Made by a program: the position numbers and the translations under genes. From contig FOUN01000009.1 of NCBI GenBank assembly GCA_900114885.1, positions 62,001 to 126,000 of the forward strand: a stretch of 64,000 bases of DNA, written 5' to 3'. Positions 45,630 through 54,619 of this stretch are shown piece after piece. Each line of letters begins with the position of its first letter. Position 1 is the stretch's first letter. The DNA is from Psychrobacillus psychrodurans (GTDB lineage: Bacteria; Bacillota; Bacilli; Bacillales_A; Planococcaceae). The notes under the pieces were generated by a model that was not told the origin of the DNA, searched no databases, and saw only the letters and a list, made by a program, of their open reading frames with translations.

Positions 45630-46834
45630 ACTTCCACCTTCTCTGCTCCCTTATTCACCATAGCGTGTACTTTTGTTGGAAGGCCCCAAAGCTCGATAAA
45701 TCCTACAGCAGAAGCATGATTAAATTCATCATCCTTTGTATACGTCGCTAACTTCTCGTTGTAAAGAGAATTAGGTGATTTACGTCCTTCTACAATTGCA
45801 TGACCCTTAAATAATTTCACTCTTACTGTTCCATTCACATATTGCTGCGTTTCTTTTAAGAATGCCTCAAGTGCAGTTCTAAGTGGAGAGAACCAAAGTC
45901 CTTCATATATAAGTTCTGTTAACTTTTTCTCCATAACTGGTTTAAAATGAGCCAATTCTTTTACTAATGTTATATCTTCTAATTCCTTATGTGCAAGTAG
46001 CAATGTATGAGCACCTGGAATTTCGTATACTTCACGTGATTTAATACCAACTAAACGATTTTCAACATGATCTATACGGCCGACACCATGTTTCCCAGCC
46101 AACTCATTTAGTTTTAATATTAATTCGTGTAATGGATACGCTACTCCATCTATCGAAGTAGGTACTCCTTTTAAAAATTCAATTTCAATTACATCAGCAG
46201 TATTTGGTGCATTTTCTAGAGACACTGTTAAATCATAAGCCTCTTCAGGTGGAGCTGCCCAAGGATCTTCTAAAATCCCACATTCATTTGCACGCCCCCA
46301 TAGGTTTTGATCGATAGAGAATGGGCTGTCTAAGTTAATCGGGATAGGGATGTTTTTTTCTTTGGCATAAGCAATTTCTTCTTCACGACTCCAACTCCAC
46401 TCACGAACTGGTGCAATCACTTCTAAATTTGGATTTAATGCTTTAATGGAAACTTCGAAACGAACTTGGTCATTTCCTTTACCTGTGCAACCATGTGCAA
46501 CTGCAGTTGCTCCAGTTTGTTCTGCAATTTCAACTAACTTTTTAGAAATCAATGGACGAGATAAGGCAGAAACTAATGGATATTTATTTTCATACCAAGT
46601 ATGTGCTTGAAGTGAGATCAGTGCATATTCATTAGCAAATTCCTCTCTTGCATCAATCATATAACTTTCGATAGCTCCAACCTCTAGTGCTTTATTTTTA
46701 ACGAATGCAAGATCTTTACCTTCTCCAACATCTAGACATACCGCTACAACATCATACCCCTCATCTTTTAACCACGTAATTGCAACCGATGTATCTAACC
46801 CGCCCGAATATGCTAACACAACTTTTTTGTTCAT
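45626..46834 (-). CDS. argG: Argininosuccinate synthase
   Basis: 402 residues from ATG 46834 (GGAGGGG upstream); the frame runs 17 codons further without a ribosome site. The ATP P-loop is [10 protein letters not shown] near the N-terminus, and [14 protein letters not shown] and [12 protein letters not shown] are further conserved parts. It joins citrulline and aspartate. Translationally coupled to argH. An ARG-box-like operator lies about 100 bases upstream, so AhrC/ArgR repression by arginine is likely. Confidence 0.97.
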   Translation of the reverse strand: MNKKVVLAYSGGLDTSVAITWLKDEGYDVVAVCLDVGEGKDLAFVKNKALEVGAIESYMIDAREEFANEYALISLQAHTWYENKYPLVSALSRPLISKKLVEIAEQTGATAVAHGCTGKGNDQVRFEVSIKALNPNLEVIAPVREWSWSREEEIAYAKEKNIPIPINLDSPFSIDQNLWGRANECGILEDPWAAPPEEAYDLTVSLENAPNTADVIEIEFLKGVPTSIDGVAYPLHELILKLNELAGKHGVGRIDHVENRLVGIKSREVYEIPGAHTLLLAHKELEDITLVKELAHFKPVMEKKLTELIYEGLWFSPLRTALEAFLKETQQYVNGTVRVKLFKGHAIVEGRKSPNSLYNEKLATYTKDDEFNHASAVGFIELWGLPTKVHAMVNKGAEKVEV

Positions 46835-46931
46835 TATATACCCCTCCAATGAATTTATATACAACTTTTTAGTATTAATATACATAATGTATCATGACTT
46901 ATGTATAAATACAACTGATTATTAATAATTA

Positions 46932-46945
46932 TTAATAATTATTCA
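46932..46945 (-). promoter_or_regulatory. ARG-box-like operator upstream of argG
   Basis: On the minus strand TGAATAATTATTAA, one mismatch from the ArgR/AhrC box TGAATWWWWATTCA. It is followed by a tandem ATTAATAATT repeat (46921-46940) and a further palindrome TGTATTTATACA (46901-46912). Arginine-dependent repression of argGH is inferred. Confidence 0.5.
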
Positions 46946-47252
46946 TCCCTTCATTAACTGTACTTGGAACTATTGCAATTGGATTACGTTTAAAAAAAGT
47001 TAGCAAGTAATTGTAGGTATTAAATATAATAATGCGAAGGTGTCCGTTATAGAGGAAATAACCCGAGTAAAATCCTATTGTGGACTAGTCACTTAATTGT
47101 TTTTCGTAAATATGGTGACTAATCATCTGGATACAGATAGAGAAGTCAACATGATTAGGTGAAGTGGTGATGGCTTAAAACTAAATATATGGGTGACATC
47201 AACTTGTTTGATAGATGCAATACGGGAACACTATATGAAAGATACAAAAAAA

Positions 47253-47293
47253 ATAGACTTATTTCACTCTATTAATTAGAGTACTAAGTCTAT
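47253..47293 (-). terminator. Terminator after the ABM-domain gene
   Basis: 9-bp stem ATAGACTTA/TAAGTCTAT with a further inner CTCTA pairing, then eight T residues on the minus strand. It is just after the stop at 47302. The gap 46946-47252 has no supported gene, apart from a short plus-strand protein-like tail ending at 47010 (see findings). Confidence 0.88.
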
Positions 47294-47301
47294 GTTTTGT
47301 T

Positions 47302-47598
47302 CTAGTATATATGCACTTTCTCAAAGTGTTCAACAACTGGGAAGGGATCGTAGTATGGATGAAGTAGTTTCTTCCATTCCTGATACTCGCTCGATTCTCT
47401 AAAACCAACTGTATGATCTTCTATGGTTTCCCAACTTACTAGCAGTAAATATTTACCTTTAACTTCCATACAACGTTGTAATTCGTGTGATATATAACCT
47501 GGCATAGTTGAAATAATTTTAGATGCTTGACGAAAAGCCTCCTCATAATTTTCATCAGTACCAGATTTAACTTGTAGCATTACTGCCTCTAATATCAT
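47302..47598 (-). CDS. Antibiotic-biosynthesis-monooxygenase (ABM) domain protein
   Basis: 98 residues, single ABM (dimeric alpha+beta barrel) domain: MILEAVMLQVKSGTDENYEE, MPGYISHELQRCMEVKGKYL, then LLVSWETIEDHTVGFRES and YYDPFPVVEHFEKV. Members are small dimeric oxygenases or haem-handling proteins; the exact reaction is unknown. AAGGAG precedes the ATG. Encoded 35 bases after the HAD phosphatase gene, probably in one transcript with it. Confidence 0.85.
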   Translation of the reverse strand: MILEAVMLQVKSGTDENYEEAFRQASKIISTMPGYISHELQRCMEVKGKYLLLVSWETIEDHTVGFRESSEYQEWKKLLHPYYDPFPVVEHFEKVHIY

Positions 47599-47633
47599 GT
47601 TAACACTCCTTTTTTTACTTCCAACTTATAGAA

Positions 47634-48299
47634 TTACCTTTGTTCTATCCTCTTTAATAGTTCAATTAAAGAGATTTCTCCCATAGAGTTTATTCGTTCA
47701 TCAAAGTTCTCAAACTTCAGATGTTTTGTAACATTATTAGGAACTATGACACAGCGAATACCTGCTTGTTTTGCTGCACTCAATCCGTTAAGAGAATCTT
47801 CAAAAACAATTGTTTCTTCACGTGACAGTCCTAAGTCTATTAATGTTTTAAGATATAGTTCGGGATCAGGTTTAATATTGCTCACATCATCTTGTGTATT
47901 GATGACTTCAAAGTACTCCATTATGTTTAGTTGAGTTAAGTACTTATGTACCCAGCTCTTTGATGAACTAGAAGCTAGTGCTATTTTAAGATTATTTTGT
48001 TTAGCTTCATCTAAATAATCTTTAACACCTTCACGTAGTATAGGTGCTTTCATCATAGTTTCGTACCTAATAGCTGCATGCTCTTCTAGCATTTCACAAT
48101 TGACGGATTCACCTGCTAGTTCCCGGAAGTAATTGTATAAAACATCATTTCCTGTCCCAATACATTGAGAATATCCTAGTAAATCTATATTTATATGATG
48201 ACTTTCATAAAAAACTTCTTTGAATGCTTCATACCATGTAGTTTCTGTATCTACAATTAAACCATCAAAATCAAATATAACTCCTTTTATCAATTTCAA
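47634..48299 (-). CDS. HAD-family phosphatase (YhcW-like)
   Basis: 221 residues, HAD subfamily IA. The nucleophile Asp10 and Asp12 lie in FDFDGLIVDTE; a four-helix cap follows, then ALASSSSKSWVHKYL (motif II), KPDPELYL (motif III) and VFEDSLNGLSAAKQAG (motif IV). It is closest in feel to B. subtilis YhcW and to beta-phosphoglucomutase-like phosphatases. It lacks the LKGxSR PgmB signature, so mutase activity is unlikely. TTG 48299 or TTG 48293 are both possible starts; the second has better spacing to GTGGGG. Confidence 0.85.
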   Translation of the reverse strand: MKLIKGVIFDFDGLIVDTETTWYEAFKEVFYESHHINIDLLGYSQCIGTGNDVLYNYFRELAGESVNCEMLEEHAAIRYETMMKAPILREGVKDYLDEAKQNNLKIALASSSSKSWVHKYLTQLNIMEYFEVINTQDDVSNIKPDPELYLKTLIDLGLSREETIVFEDSLNGLSAAKQAGIRCVIVPNNVTKHLKFENFDERINSMGEISLIELLKRIEQR

Positions 48300-48663
48300 A
48301 ACCCCACTTTCCTACTTTATGTTTTGAAATAGCTTTATGTAGCTATTTTCAAATTTCCGCCTTGTTTGCACAATTTCAATTTTATTAATATTCTTCATCA
48401 GCTCTCATTATTCCTTTTATGTCGAAAGATTATATAAAATATCAGAGATATAAAAACTGAAAAATGTCCAGTAAAATGTTCAATTGTTATAATTATTACA
48501 ATAGAAATCATCCAAATGTGACACTTTTGTGAAATGTGTATATTTTTCACAATCCGACATTCTTTGCAATATCCTTATTATACAATAATCAAGTTGCTAC
48601 ATAACCTACAAGATATACACTTCATGAGATGAAGCTAATACACACTATGGAGGAAGAAATATT

Positions 48664-48828
48664 GTGAAAAGTCAATTGCACCAAAAATCGTTATTGCTAC
48701 GAATCGAGCTAAAAAAACAGGATATGTATAAAAAGGCAAAAAGACTTGGATTTACTCATCCAATTGTCGTTACTTGCAGTCAGGAGCTGGATGAACTACT
48801 CAATAGATACCAACGAAAAGTTTCCTAA
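48664..48828 (+). CDS. Spo0E-family aspartyl-phosphate phosphatase
   Basis: 54 residues from GTG 48664 with GGAGG 10 bases upstream. It has the Spo0E hallmark SQELDELLNRY after a first helix LLLRIELKKQDMYKKAKRLG. Proteins of this two-helix family dephosphorylate Spo0A~P and delay sporulation. It is a single gene with its own terminator. About 360 bases upstream (48300-48663) are AT-rich without another gene. It indicates a spore-forming lineage. Confidence 0.85.
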   Translation: MKSQLHQKSLLLRIELKKQDMYKKAKRLGFTHPIVVTCSQELDELLNRYQRKVS

Positions 48829-48906
48829 AAATGGTATATACAGATACCTATCTTAACTTCCAATGGTTCTACAAAAACTTTGAGTAAAAACATCAAAAAT
48901 TGTTAA

Positions 48907-48945
48907 AAAAACCGATTTATCCTTTTTAAAGGAAGAGTCGGTTTT
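48907..48945. terminator. Bidirectional terminator between the spo0E-like gene and the SDR gene
   Basis: Stem AAAACCGA/TCGGTTTT with an inner CCTTT/AAAGG pairing, A-run on the left and T-run on the right, lying between two convergent genes. Confidence 0.85.
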
Positions 48946-48953
48946 TTAATGTG

Positions 48954-49706
48954 TTATTTTTTTATGAAATACTTTTTCCCAACTGTTTCGACAATTGACG
49001 GAGCCATAGCATATAGTTTACTTGTAATACTCATGTAAGAAGGAAGATTAACCTCTCTTACCGGTTCTTCAATCACTTTTTCTATAGACTCTACCACTTT
49101 TTCCGGAGCCAATAGATGTTTTCTCATACTGTTTCTATAATTACCCGTCTGATCAGCTAAATCTAGAAAGGGTGTATCAATTGGTCCTGGATTTATAGTC
49201 GTAACCTCGATACCAAATTCCTTTAGTTCCATTCGGATAGCATTTGCAAACCCGAGAATGGCATGCTTAGATGCTGCATATGCAGATGCTTTAGGAGTAG
49301 CTACTTTACCTGCTTGAGATGCAACAAATACAAAATGACCACCCCCCCGTGTTTTCATCTTTTCTGCAAAGTACTTTGTAAGCTTCATCGGTGCTAATAC
49401 GTTTACCTTAAACATTTTCTCCATATCTCGTTCATCCATATCCAATAAATAAGTAAAGGTTCCAACACCAGCACAGTGAATTACGGTATCAGGTGTACCC
49501 ATTTTTTTAAAAAGTGTATCGAAAGATTGTTCGATAGTTAAGTCCGCTTCAATTGTATGTATACCAATAGCTGATAAATTGTTTAATACATCGTTATTTC
49601 TACCAGACGCCCATATTTGATGACCAACATCATGTAGAGTTCTAGCAAGCAATAGTCCAACCCCACTTGTAGCACCCGTTATTAAAATTTTTTTAGTTTT
49701 GCTCAT
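48954..49706 (-). CDS. Short-chain dehydrogenase/reductase (YqjQ-like)
   Basis: 250 residues from ATG 49706; the frame is open 11 codons earlier. Classical SDR: NAD(P) motif TGATSGVG, CAGVG in place of NNAG, catalytic Ser in VASQAG and YAASK (Tyr, Lys). Hydrophobic C-terminus (MAPSIVETVGKKYFIKK). The substrate is unknown. It overlaps the MBL gene by 14 bases, as in the B. subtilis yqjP-yqjQ pair. Confidence 0.88.
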   Translation of the reverse strand: MSKTKKILITGATSGVGLLLARTLHDVGHQIWASGRNNDVLNNLSAIGIHTIEADLTIEQSFDTLFKKMGTPDTVIHCAGVGTFTYLLDMDERDMEKMFKVNVLAPMKLTKYFAEKMKTRGGGHFVFVASQAGKVATPKASAYAASKHAILGFANAIRMELKEFGIEVTTINPGPIDTPFLDLADQTGNYRNSMRKHLLAPEKVVESIEKVIEEPVREVNLPSYMSITSKLYAMAPSIVETVGKKYFIKK

Positions 49707-50637
49707 ATAACAAAATTCCTTTTTCATTTCGTTTTGCAATTATAAGCCCATTATCGATTAAATAATCTATTTGTCCAATTGTTTCAGAAAGTGTCAAGCC
49801 AAGTTCCTTTTCATAAACTTTTGGAAATAATTGTTTAGTTAATTCAAAAATTGTTTTTTCACCGTCATTCATCATATCTAGTACTTTAAGTGCTCGCTCT
49901 TTTTGTTTTTCTAGTCTAATTGTAACTAGTTCCTTTATATTAAATACTTCGTTACCATGACCACTATATACCTTCTCAATAGGTAGTTGCTGTATTTTTT
50001 TCAATGAAGCATTGTACTGTAGCATCGATTTTGGGCGTTCTTCTTGTGGATTTAATGGTGGCTCAATTAATGGGTTAGATGAAATTTTTTCGAGAATAAG
50101 GTCCCCACCTATTAGAACTTTAGAACTTTCAGACCAGAATGCCAAATGACTTTGTGCATGTCCTAACGTTTCGAGCACTTGGATATCAGGATGACCTGGT
50201 AGAATGTCCCCTTCACATAAATAAGTATCTAGAGAACGACTCCCTAAAAGGCTTAATGGTCTTCTCATCTTCTCCACCCAATTAAAATACTCCTCTGGAA
50301 CCCCTTCTTCTTTTAGACACTGTAAGTAAAATCGGTCATGATACTGTAGAAAATCTTCATCACGAGTCATCCATACTTGATTGTATTCATGACCAAGAAT
50401 AGTTGCTTGTTCAAATGCATCTGTCCAACCAGCATGATCGGGATGATGATGCGTTAAAACAACTTGCTCAATATCAGTAAGCTCATAGCCCGCTTCTTTT
50501 ATACCTTGTGTTAATGCGAATAATGCTTGTTCTGTTTTTGGTCCAGCATCAATTAATGTCAATGCATCGCCTTTAACTATATATGCATTGACATCCCCTA
50601 CTGCAAAGGGAGTGGGAACTATAATTTTATGTATCAT
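49693..50637 (-). CDS. MBL-fold metallo-hydrolase (YqjP-like)
   Basis: 314 residues from ATG 50637 (AAGGAG, 7-base spacing). Zinc-ligand motif THHHPDHAGW, with further ligands in LGHAQSHLAF and GGDLI, and SGHGNEV near the end. The C-terminal helical extension (about 240-314, LFPKVYEKELGLTLSETIGQ) is typical of the LACTB2-like group, whose members act as hydrolases or nucleases. Role unknown. Forms an operon with the overlapping SDR gene, divergent from the proI T-box. Confidence 0.88.
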   Translation of the reverse strand: MIHKIIVPTPFAVGDVNAYIVKGDALTLIDAGPKTEQALFALTQGIKEAGYELTDIEQVVLTHHHPDHAGWTDAFEQATILGHEYNQVWMTRDEDFLQYHDRFYLQCLKEEGVPEEYFNWVEKMRRPLSLLGSRSLDTYLCEGDILPGHPDIQVLETLGHAQSHLAFWSESSKVLIGGDLILEKISSNPLIEPPLNPQEERPKSMLQYNASLKKIQQLPIEKVYSGHGNEVFNIKELVTIRLEKQKERALKVLDMMNDGEKTIFELTKQLFPKVYEKELGLTLSETIGQIDYLIDNGLIIAKRNEKGILLYEQN

Positions 50638-50769
50638 TTGAATTCTCCTTATTAATGAATAGTCATTCATTACATTGTACTCTTATTTCGGGTTACCGTC
50701 ACGGAAATATGGTTGACTTTTTATGATAAGATGCATATAATTTCATTAATTCAGAATATAAAAGCTAAG

Positions 50770-51000
50770 ATGAAGATTAGTACATATACGATGGAGTTAA
50801 GAGAGTGAAATGTCCTGGTGCAAGTTTCACCTCCCGCTCGTTTATAGAACCTACTTCGGAGCAACTATGTAAACATGGTCGTACCTTCTCGATACGAAGG
50901 AATAAGTTGTGCTGAAAATTATCAGCAAATTTAGGTGGTACCGCGGAAAACAAGTGTTTTCGTCCTTATTGTATGGGATGAGAGCGCTTTTTTATTTTGT
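50770..51000 (+). promoter_or_regulatory. T-box riboswitch leader of proI (Pro specifier)
   Basis: T-box core AGGTGGTACCGCGG at 50933-50946. The Stem I part contains GAA-CCT-ACTTCGGAG, placing CCT (Pro) as specifier at 50850-50852. The terminator pairs 50957-50965 (TTTTCGTCC) with 50976-50984 (GGATGAGAG, allowing G-T pairs) and is followed by CGC and six T residues. Uncharged tRNA-Pro should prevent termination and switch on the proline-synthesis gene. Confidence 0.93.
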
Positions 51001-51071
51001 CCTAGTTTTAATACCGCTCTACTTTAATTAACTTTAATGGTAATCAGGTAAACTAAAGGGAGGAAAATTAT

Positions 51072-51887
51072 ATGACGAAAATTGTATTTGTAGGTGCAGG
51101 TGCTATGGCGGAGGCTATTATACATGGTTTAACAAAAGAAAAAATAATTTCACCTGAATCTATTTATGTTACGAATAAATCAGATGAAAACCAGCTTAAC
51201 TATTTAAAAGAAAGATACAATGTGCAAATTGTATGTGATCAGAAAAAAGCTCTAACTGAAGCTAATATTATTTTTCTAGCCATGAAACCAAAAGATGCAA
51301 ATGAAGCTCTTACAAGTCTGGCACCATATTTAAACAATAATACTACAATAATTTCCGTTATTGCGGGTATAAGTATACAAACCATTACAAATTCTCTGGG
51401 TAATAGACCAATTGCACGTGTAATGCCAAATACTTCTGCAGCCGTTGGAATGAGTGCATCTGCTATATGCTGGAATGAGCTTATTCCAGAAGCATCCAAA
51501 CTACCCATCATCAATCTTTTAGAATCTATTGGTTCTGTAAAGGTCGTTGCAGAAGAAGATTTACATGTTGTTACCGCACTTTCAGGAAGCGGTCCAGCTT
51601 ACTTATACTATTTTGCTGAACAGTTTGAATCCGCAGCTATTGAGCATGGTTTAAACAAGGTAGATGCTCGTCAACTATTTATACAGACGATGGAAGGTGC
51701 AACACAAATGCTGAAGAAGGGTGATGTGGAACCTGAAGAGCTACGTAGAAAAGTTACTAGTCCAGGTGGCACAACAGAAGCAGGTTTGGAACAACTAATG
51801 GAGCATAAAGTGAATGAAGCTATTTTTGCTTGTATTAATGCTGCACAAAACAGATCACGAGAACTCGGGAAACTATTTGAAACTTGA
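51072..51887 (+). CDS. proI: Pyrroline-5-carboxylate reductase
   Basis: 271 residues. Rossmann motif VGAGAMAEAI at the N-terminus, MPNTSAAVGMSASAI in the middle and the P5CR signature region SGSGPAYLYYFAE ... KVTSPGGTTEAGL. It reduces pyrroline-5-carboxylate to proline with NAD(P)H. Start ATG behind GGGAGG. A proline T-box precedes it, and its place beside the yqjP/yqjQ homologues equals that of B. subtilis proI (yqjO). Confidence 0.96.
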   Translation: MTKIVFVGAGAMAEAIIHGLTKEKIISPESIYVTNKSDENQLNYLKERYNVQIVCDQKKALTEANIIFLAMKPKDANEALTSLAPYLNNNTTIISVIAGISIQTITNSLGNRPIARVMPNTSAAVGMSASAICWNELIPEASKLPIINLLESIGSVKVVAEEDLHVVTALSGSGPAYLYYFAEQFESAAIEHGLNKVDARQLFIQTMEGATQMLKKGDVEPEELRRKVTSPGGTTEAGLEQLMEHKVNEAIFACINAAQNRSRELGKLFET

Positions 51888-51917
51888 AAAAAATAATTAT
51901 AAAGGATTTTGAAAAAA

Positions 51918-52085
51918 ATGGAAAATTCATATTTTGTTGGTTGGGGTACACTGGCGTTTATAAATGCTGGAATTGCTCAAGGTAAAAATCGAAGCGGTCT
52001 TAATTGGTTCCTACTATCATTATTAATAGGGCCTATCGCTACCGTAAGTTTAGTTATATTAGAGAAAAAAAGAGATTCCGAGTGA
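51918..52085 (+). CDS. Small two-helix membrane protein
   Basis: 55 residues (MENSYFVGWGTLAFINAGIA; KNRSGLNWFLLSLLIGPIAT; VSLVILEKKRDSE). Two hydrophobic segments with the common pattern GRSGLxWFLLSLLxGPIAT found in many short Bacillales and bacterial membrane proteins of unknown role. An AAAGGA lies upstream, and the gene begins 31 bases after proI, so it is in the same transcript. Its last codons form the left arm of the terminator. Confidence 0.68.
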   Translation: MENSYFVGWGTLAFINAGIAQGKNRSGLNWFLLSLLIGPIATVSLVILEKKRDSE

Positions 52086-52110
52086 AGTAATCCTCGCGGA
52101 ATCTCTTTTT
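52071..52110. terminator. Terminator after proI and rnz
   Basis: Stem AGAGATTCC/GGAATCTCT (52071-52079 with 52098-52106) with a T-run on the right and an A-run on the left, so it can act in both directions for the convergent proI unit and rnz. Confidence 0.85.
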
Positions 52111-53052
52111 TCATTTTAGGGGAATTAATGTACCATTAATCCAACTATATTCTTTAAAATCTTCGGCAATATAAATGGGGAAACTATATTTTTCAACTTG
52201 GCTAAGCATCTTGTTTAAGTCAGGCGGCATGAAGCGTGCACTAATATGATTAACGATTAAATGCTTAGCATTCGCTTTTTCACAAACCTCCGCTGCATCC
52301 ACTATAGTAGAGTGCCCATAAAGTCGGGCAAGCTCAGCAGTTTCAATATCGAATGTTCCTTCGTGGACGACGATATCTGCATTTTCACTTAACCATATAG
52401 AGTTGTCACAGTATTTTGTGTCCCCTAATATCGTTACTTTAAATCCCTCTTTTGGAGCACCAGTTACTTCCTCACTCTTCACAACTTTTCCATCTGGAAG
52501 TAACACATCATGCCCTTCTTTCAATTGTTTTAGTAAAGGTCCCCTTGGAACTCCTAAAGCATCTGTTTTTTCAATATAGAGTTCAGGTGCAAGGGCTTTT
52601 TGTTTGACAGTATATCCGAAGCAGGGCACTACATGCTCTAATAGTTTAGCCTCTACAATAAATTCTTCATCTTCAAAAACAACGCCTTCTTCAATCTCTA
52701 TAATTGTTAAGGGATATTTCACATGAGTTTTGGAAACAGACAGGGTTACTTCTATCCAATTTTTCAACCCTGTTGGTCCATAGATTGTAAGAGGTTCTAG
52801 ACCACCTAAAAAAGAACGGGATCCTAGCAAACCAGGTAGCCCATATATATGATCTCCATGTAAATGTGTGATAAAAAGCTTTTCCAGTTTACGAGGTTTT
52901 AGAGTCGTATGTAAAATTTGATGCTGAGTAGCTTCCCCACAATCAAACATCCAAAAAGAACCTCTCTCCTCTAATAGTTTCAATACAGTAGAAGTCGTAT
53001 TACGCTGTTTCGATGGCATTCCTGCACCAGTACCTAAAAATAATAATTGCAT
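52111..53052 (-). CDS. rnz: Ribonuclease Z
   Basis: 313 residues. MBL-fold tRNA 3'-endonuclease with the HxHxDH motif in ITHLHGDHIYGLPG and the N-terminal GTGAGMPSKQRNTTS typical of RNase Z. An inserted flexible arm (about 150-185) and HEGTFD, HSTIVDA and NHISAR ligand motifs follow. It removes 3' trailers from tRNA precursors that lack CCA. Length agrees with Bacillus Rnz (307). Located beside proI and dinB as in the yqj region. Confidence 0.95.
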   Translation of the reverse strand: MQLLFLGTGAGMPSKQRNTTSTVLKLLEERGSFWMFDCGEATQHQILHTTLKPRKLEKLFITHLHGDHIYGLPGLLGSRSFLGGLEPLTIYGPTGLKNWIEVTLSVSKTHVKYPLTIIEIEEGVVFEDEEFIVEAKLLEHVVPCFGYTVKQKALAPELYIEKTDALGVPRGPLLKQLKEGHDVLLPDGKVVKSEEVTGAPKEGFKVTILGDTKYCDNSIWLSENADIVVHEGTFDIETAELARLYGHSTIVDAAEVCEKANAKHLIVNHISARFMPPDLNKMLSQVEKYSFPIYIAEDFKEYSWINGTLIPLK

Positions 53053-53173
53053 ATTTACTCACTTCCTTTGTTCAATAGGACATATTGTAATTATAAGTCT
53101 ACCCCTAAATTCCATGTATGTAAAAAACAAAACTGCTAACAATAATTAAACAATCAAAAGGAGTCCATAACTT

Positions 53174-54619
53174 ATGAAATTAGAGACATTGATAAAGCCT
53201 TTAGGCATTAACATAAGTAAAGAAGTCGAGTCTATTGAAATAGATGGACTTGCTTTTAACTCTGCAAAGGTAGAGAAAAATTTCATATTCGTGGCCATTT
53301 CAGGAACTCACAAAGACGGACACGAGTTTATACAGGATGCAATCTCAAATGGAGCTTGCGTTGTCGTTGGTGAAGAAAATCTCTCATCTATTGGTGTGCC
53401 TTATATTCAAGTATTTAATTCAAGAAAAGCGTTAGGTTTGTTAGCAAATGTATTTTATGAAAACCCGACTCAACACAAGATAATGATTGGAATTACCGGA
53501 ACGAATGGAAAAACAACTACCTCTTATATGTTAAAGCATATTTTAGAATCCGCAGGTATTTCGTGTTCTTTATTTGGGAGTATTTGCACTATTATCAATG
53601 GTGTTGAAAACATATCTACACATACAACTCTTGATGCTTTAACATTAAATCAGCTTATGGCTACTAGTAATGATCGTGCTATCATAATGGAAGTGTCTTC
53701 CCATGGTTTGGCTCAGGCTCGCGTCGAGGGTCTACGATTTGATTATTGTATTTTTACTAATTTAGAGCATGAGCATCTAGATTACCATGAAAATATGGAA
53801 TCCTACTATTTGGCTAAGCAATCATTATTCAACTATTTAAAACCGAGTGGAATTGCCGTGATCAAATCCGACTCAATATGGGGAGAACGGCTTTGTGAGT
53901 ATGTCTCTTCACTGAATAGAGAAATTATTAAAGTAAATGGGACAGATCCTACACATATCATAAGTAATGAATCGTTAGTGTTGAATAAGCGACATCCGCT
54001 GGGCTATTCGATTAATAATCTTATGAAAGGTAAACACAATTTAGAAAATGCTGCACTTGCTTTTTCGACAGCAGTCTCTTTAAATATCGAACCATTAGAT
54101 ATTGAGAATTCATTGCAACATTTTAGCGGAGTTCCAGGTAGATTCGAAATGTTTCAACATCCAAATGGAGCAAACTTCATTGTGGATTATGCTCACACTG
54201 GAAATGCTTTTTCTCACATTTTAGAAACCGCTAACTTATATAATCCCGAAAGAATAGTGCATGTTTTTGGTTTTAGGGGAAATAGAGACGTCCAAAAAAG
54301 AAGTAATATGATACAGATTTCTTTAAATAATTGTCACACATGTATATTAACTTTTGATGACTTAAATGGTGTACCAACTCAACAAATGATAGAAGAACTC
54401 ACTTCATTGGATCCGATGAATAAATGTGTGATTATTCCAGATCGAACTTTAGCTATTCAGTACGCATGGGACCTTGCTCAGTATAATGACTTAATCGTTA
54501 TTACTGGTAAAGGAATTGAAAATTATCAACAAAAATTTGAATTACCTACTTTATCTGATTTACATACATTAAATTATTTGAACGATTCGTTTGTACATCA
54601 GAACCAATACTATTTATGA
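53174..54619 (+). CDS. MurE-like Mur ligase without the DNPR substrate motif
   Basis: 481 residues with the three Mur-ligase domains. The N-terminal UDP-sugar domain has SGTHKDGHEFIQDAI, the ATP-binding centre starts with P-loop GTNGKTT (109-115) and has EVSSHGL and FTNLEHEHLDYHENM, and the C-terminal domain starts after VPGRFE with VDYAHTGNAF. Where DAP- or Lys-adding MurE has a DNPR/DDPN-type motif, this protein reads TFDDLNGVP. So it is probably a paralogue with another amino acid or acceptor, not the housekeeping MurE. AAAGGAG precedes the ATG. Its 3' end overlaps dinB by 10 bases. Confidence 0.85.
   Translation: MKLETLIKPLGINISKEVESIEIDGLAFNSAKVEKNFIFVAISGTHKDGHEFIQDAISNGACVVVGEENLSSIGVPYIQVFNSRKALGLLANVFYENPTQHKIMIGITGTNGKTTTSYMLKHILESAGISCSLFGSICTIINGVENISTHTTLDALTLNQLMATSNDRAIIMEVSSHGLAQARVEGLRFDYCIFTNLEHEHLDYHENMESYYLAKQSLFNYLKPSGIAVIKSDSIWGERLCEYVSSLNREIIKVNGTDPTHIISNESLVLNKRHPLGYSINNLMKGKHNLENAALAFSTAVSLNIEPLDIENSLQHFSGVPGRFEMFQHPNGANFIVDYAHTGNAFSHILETANLYNPERIVHVFGFRGNRDVQKRSNMIQISLNNCHTCILTFDDLNGVPTQQMIEELTSLDPMNKCVIIPDRTLAIQYAWDLAQYNDLIVITGKGIENYQQKFELPTLSDLHTLNYLNDSFVHQNQYYL

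Noticed and set aside
47634-48299. Second beta-phosphoglucomutase
   Set aside because: The LKGxSR signature seen in the operon PgmB is missing; a general HAD phosphatase is the safer reading.
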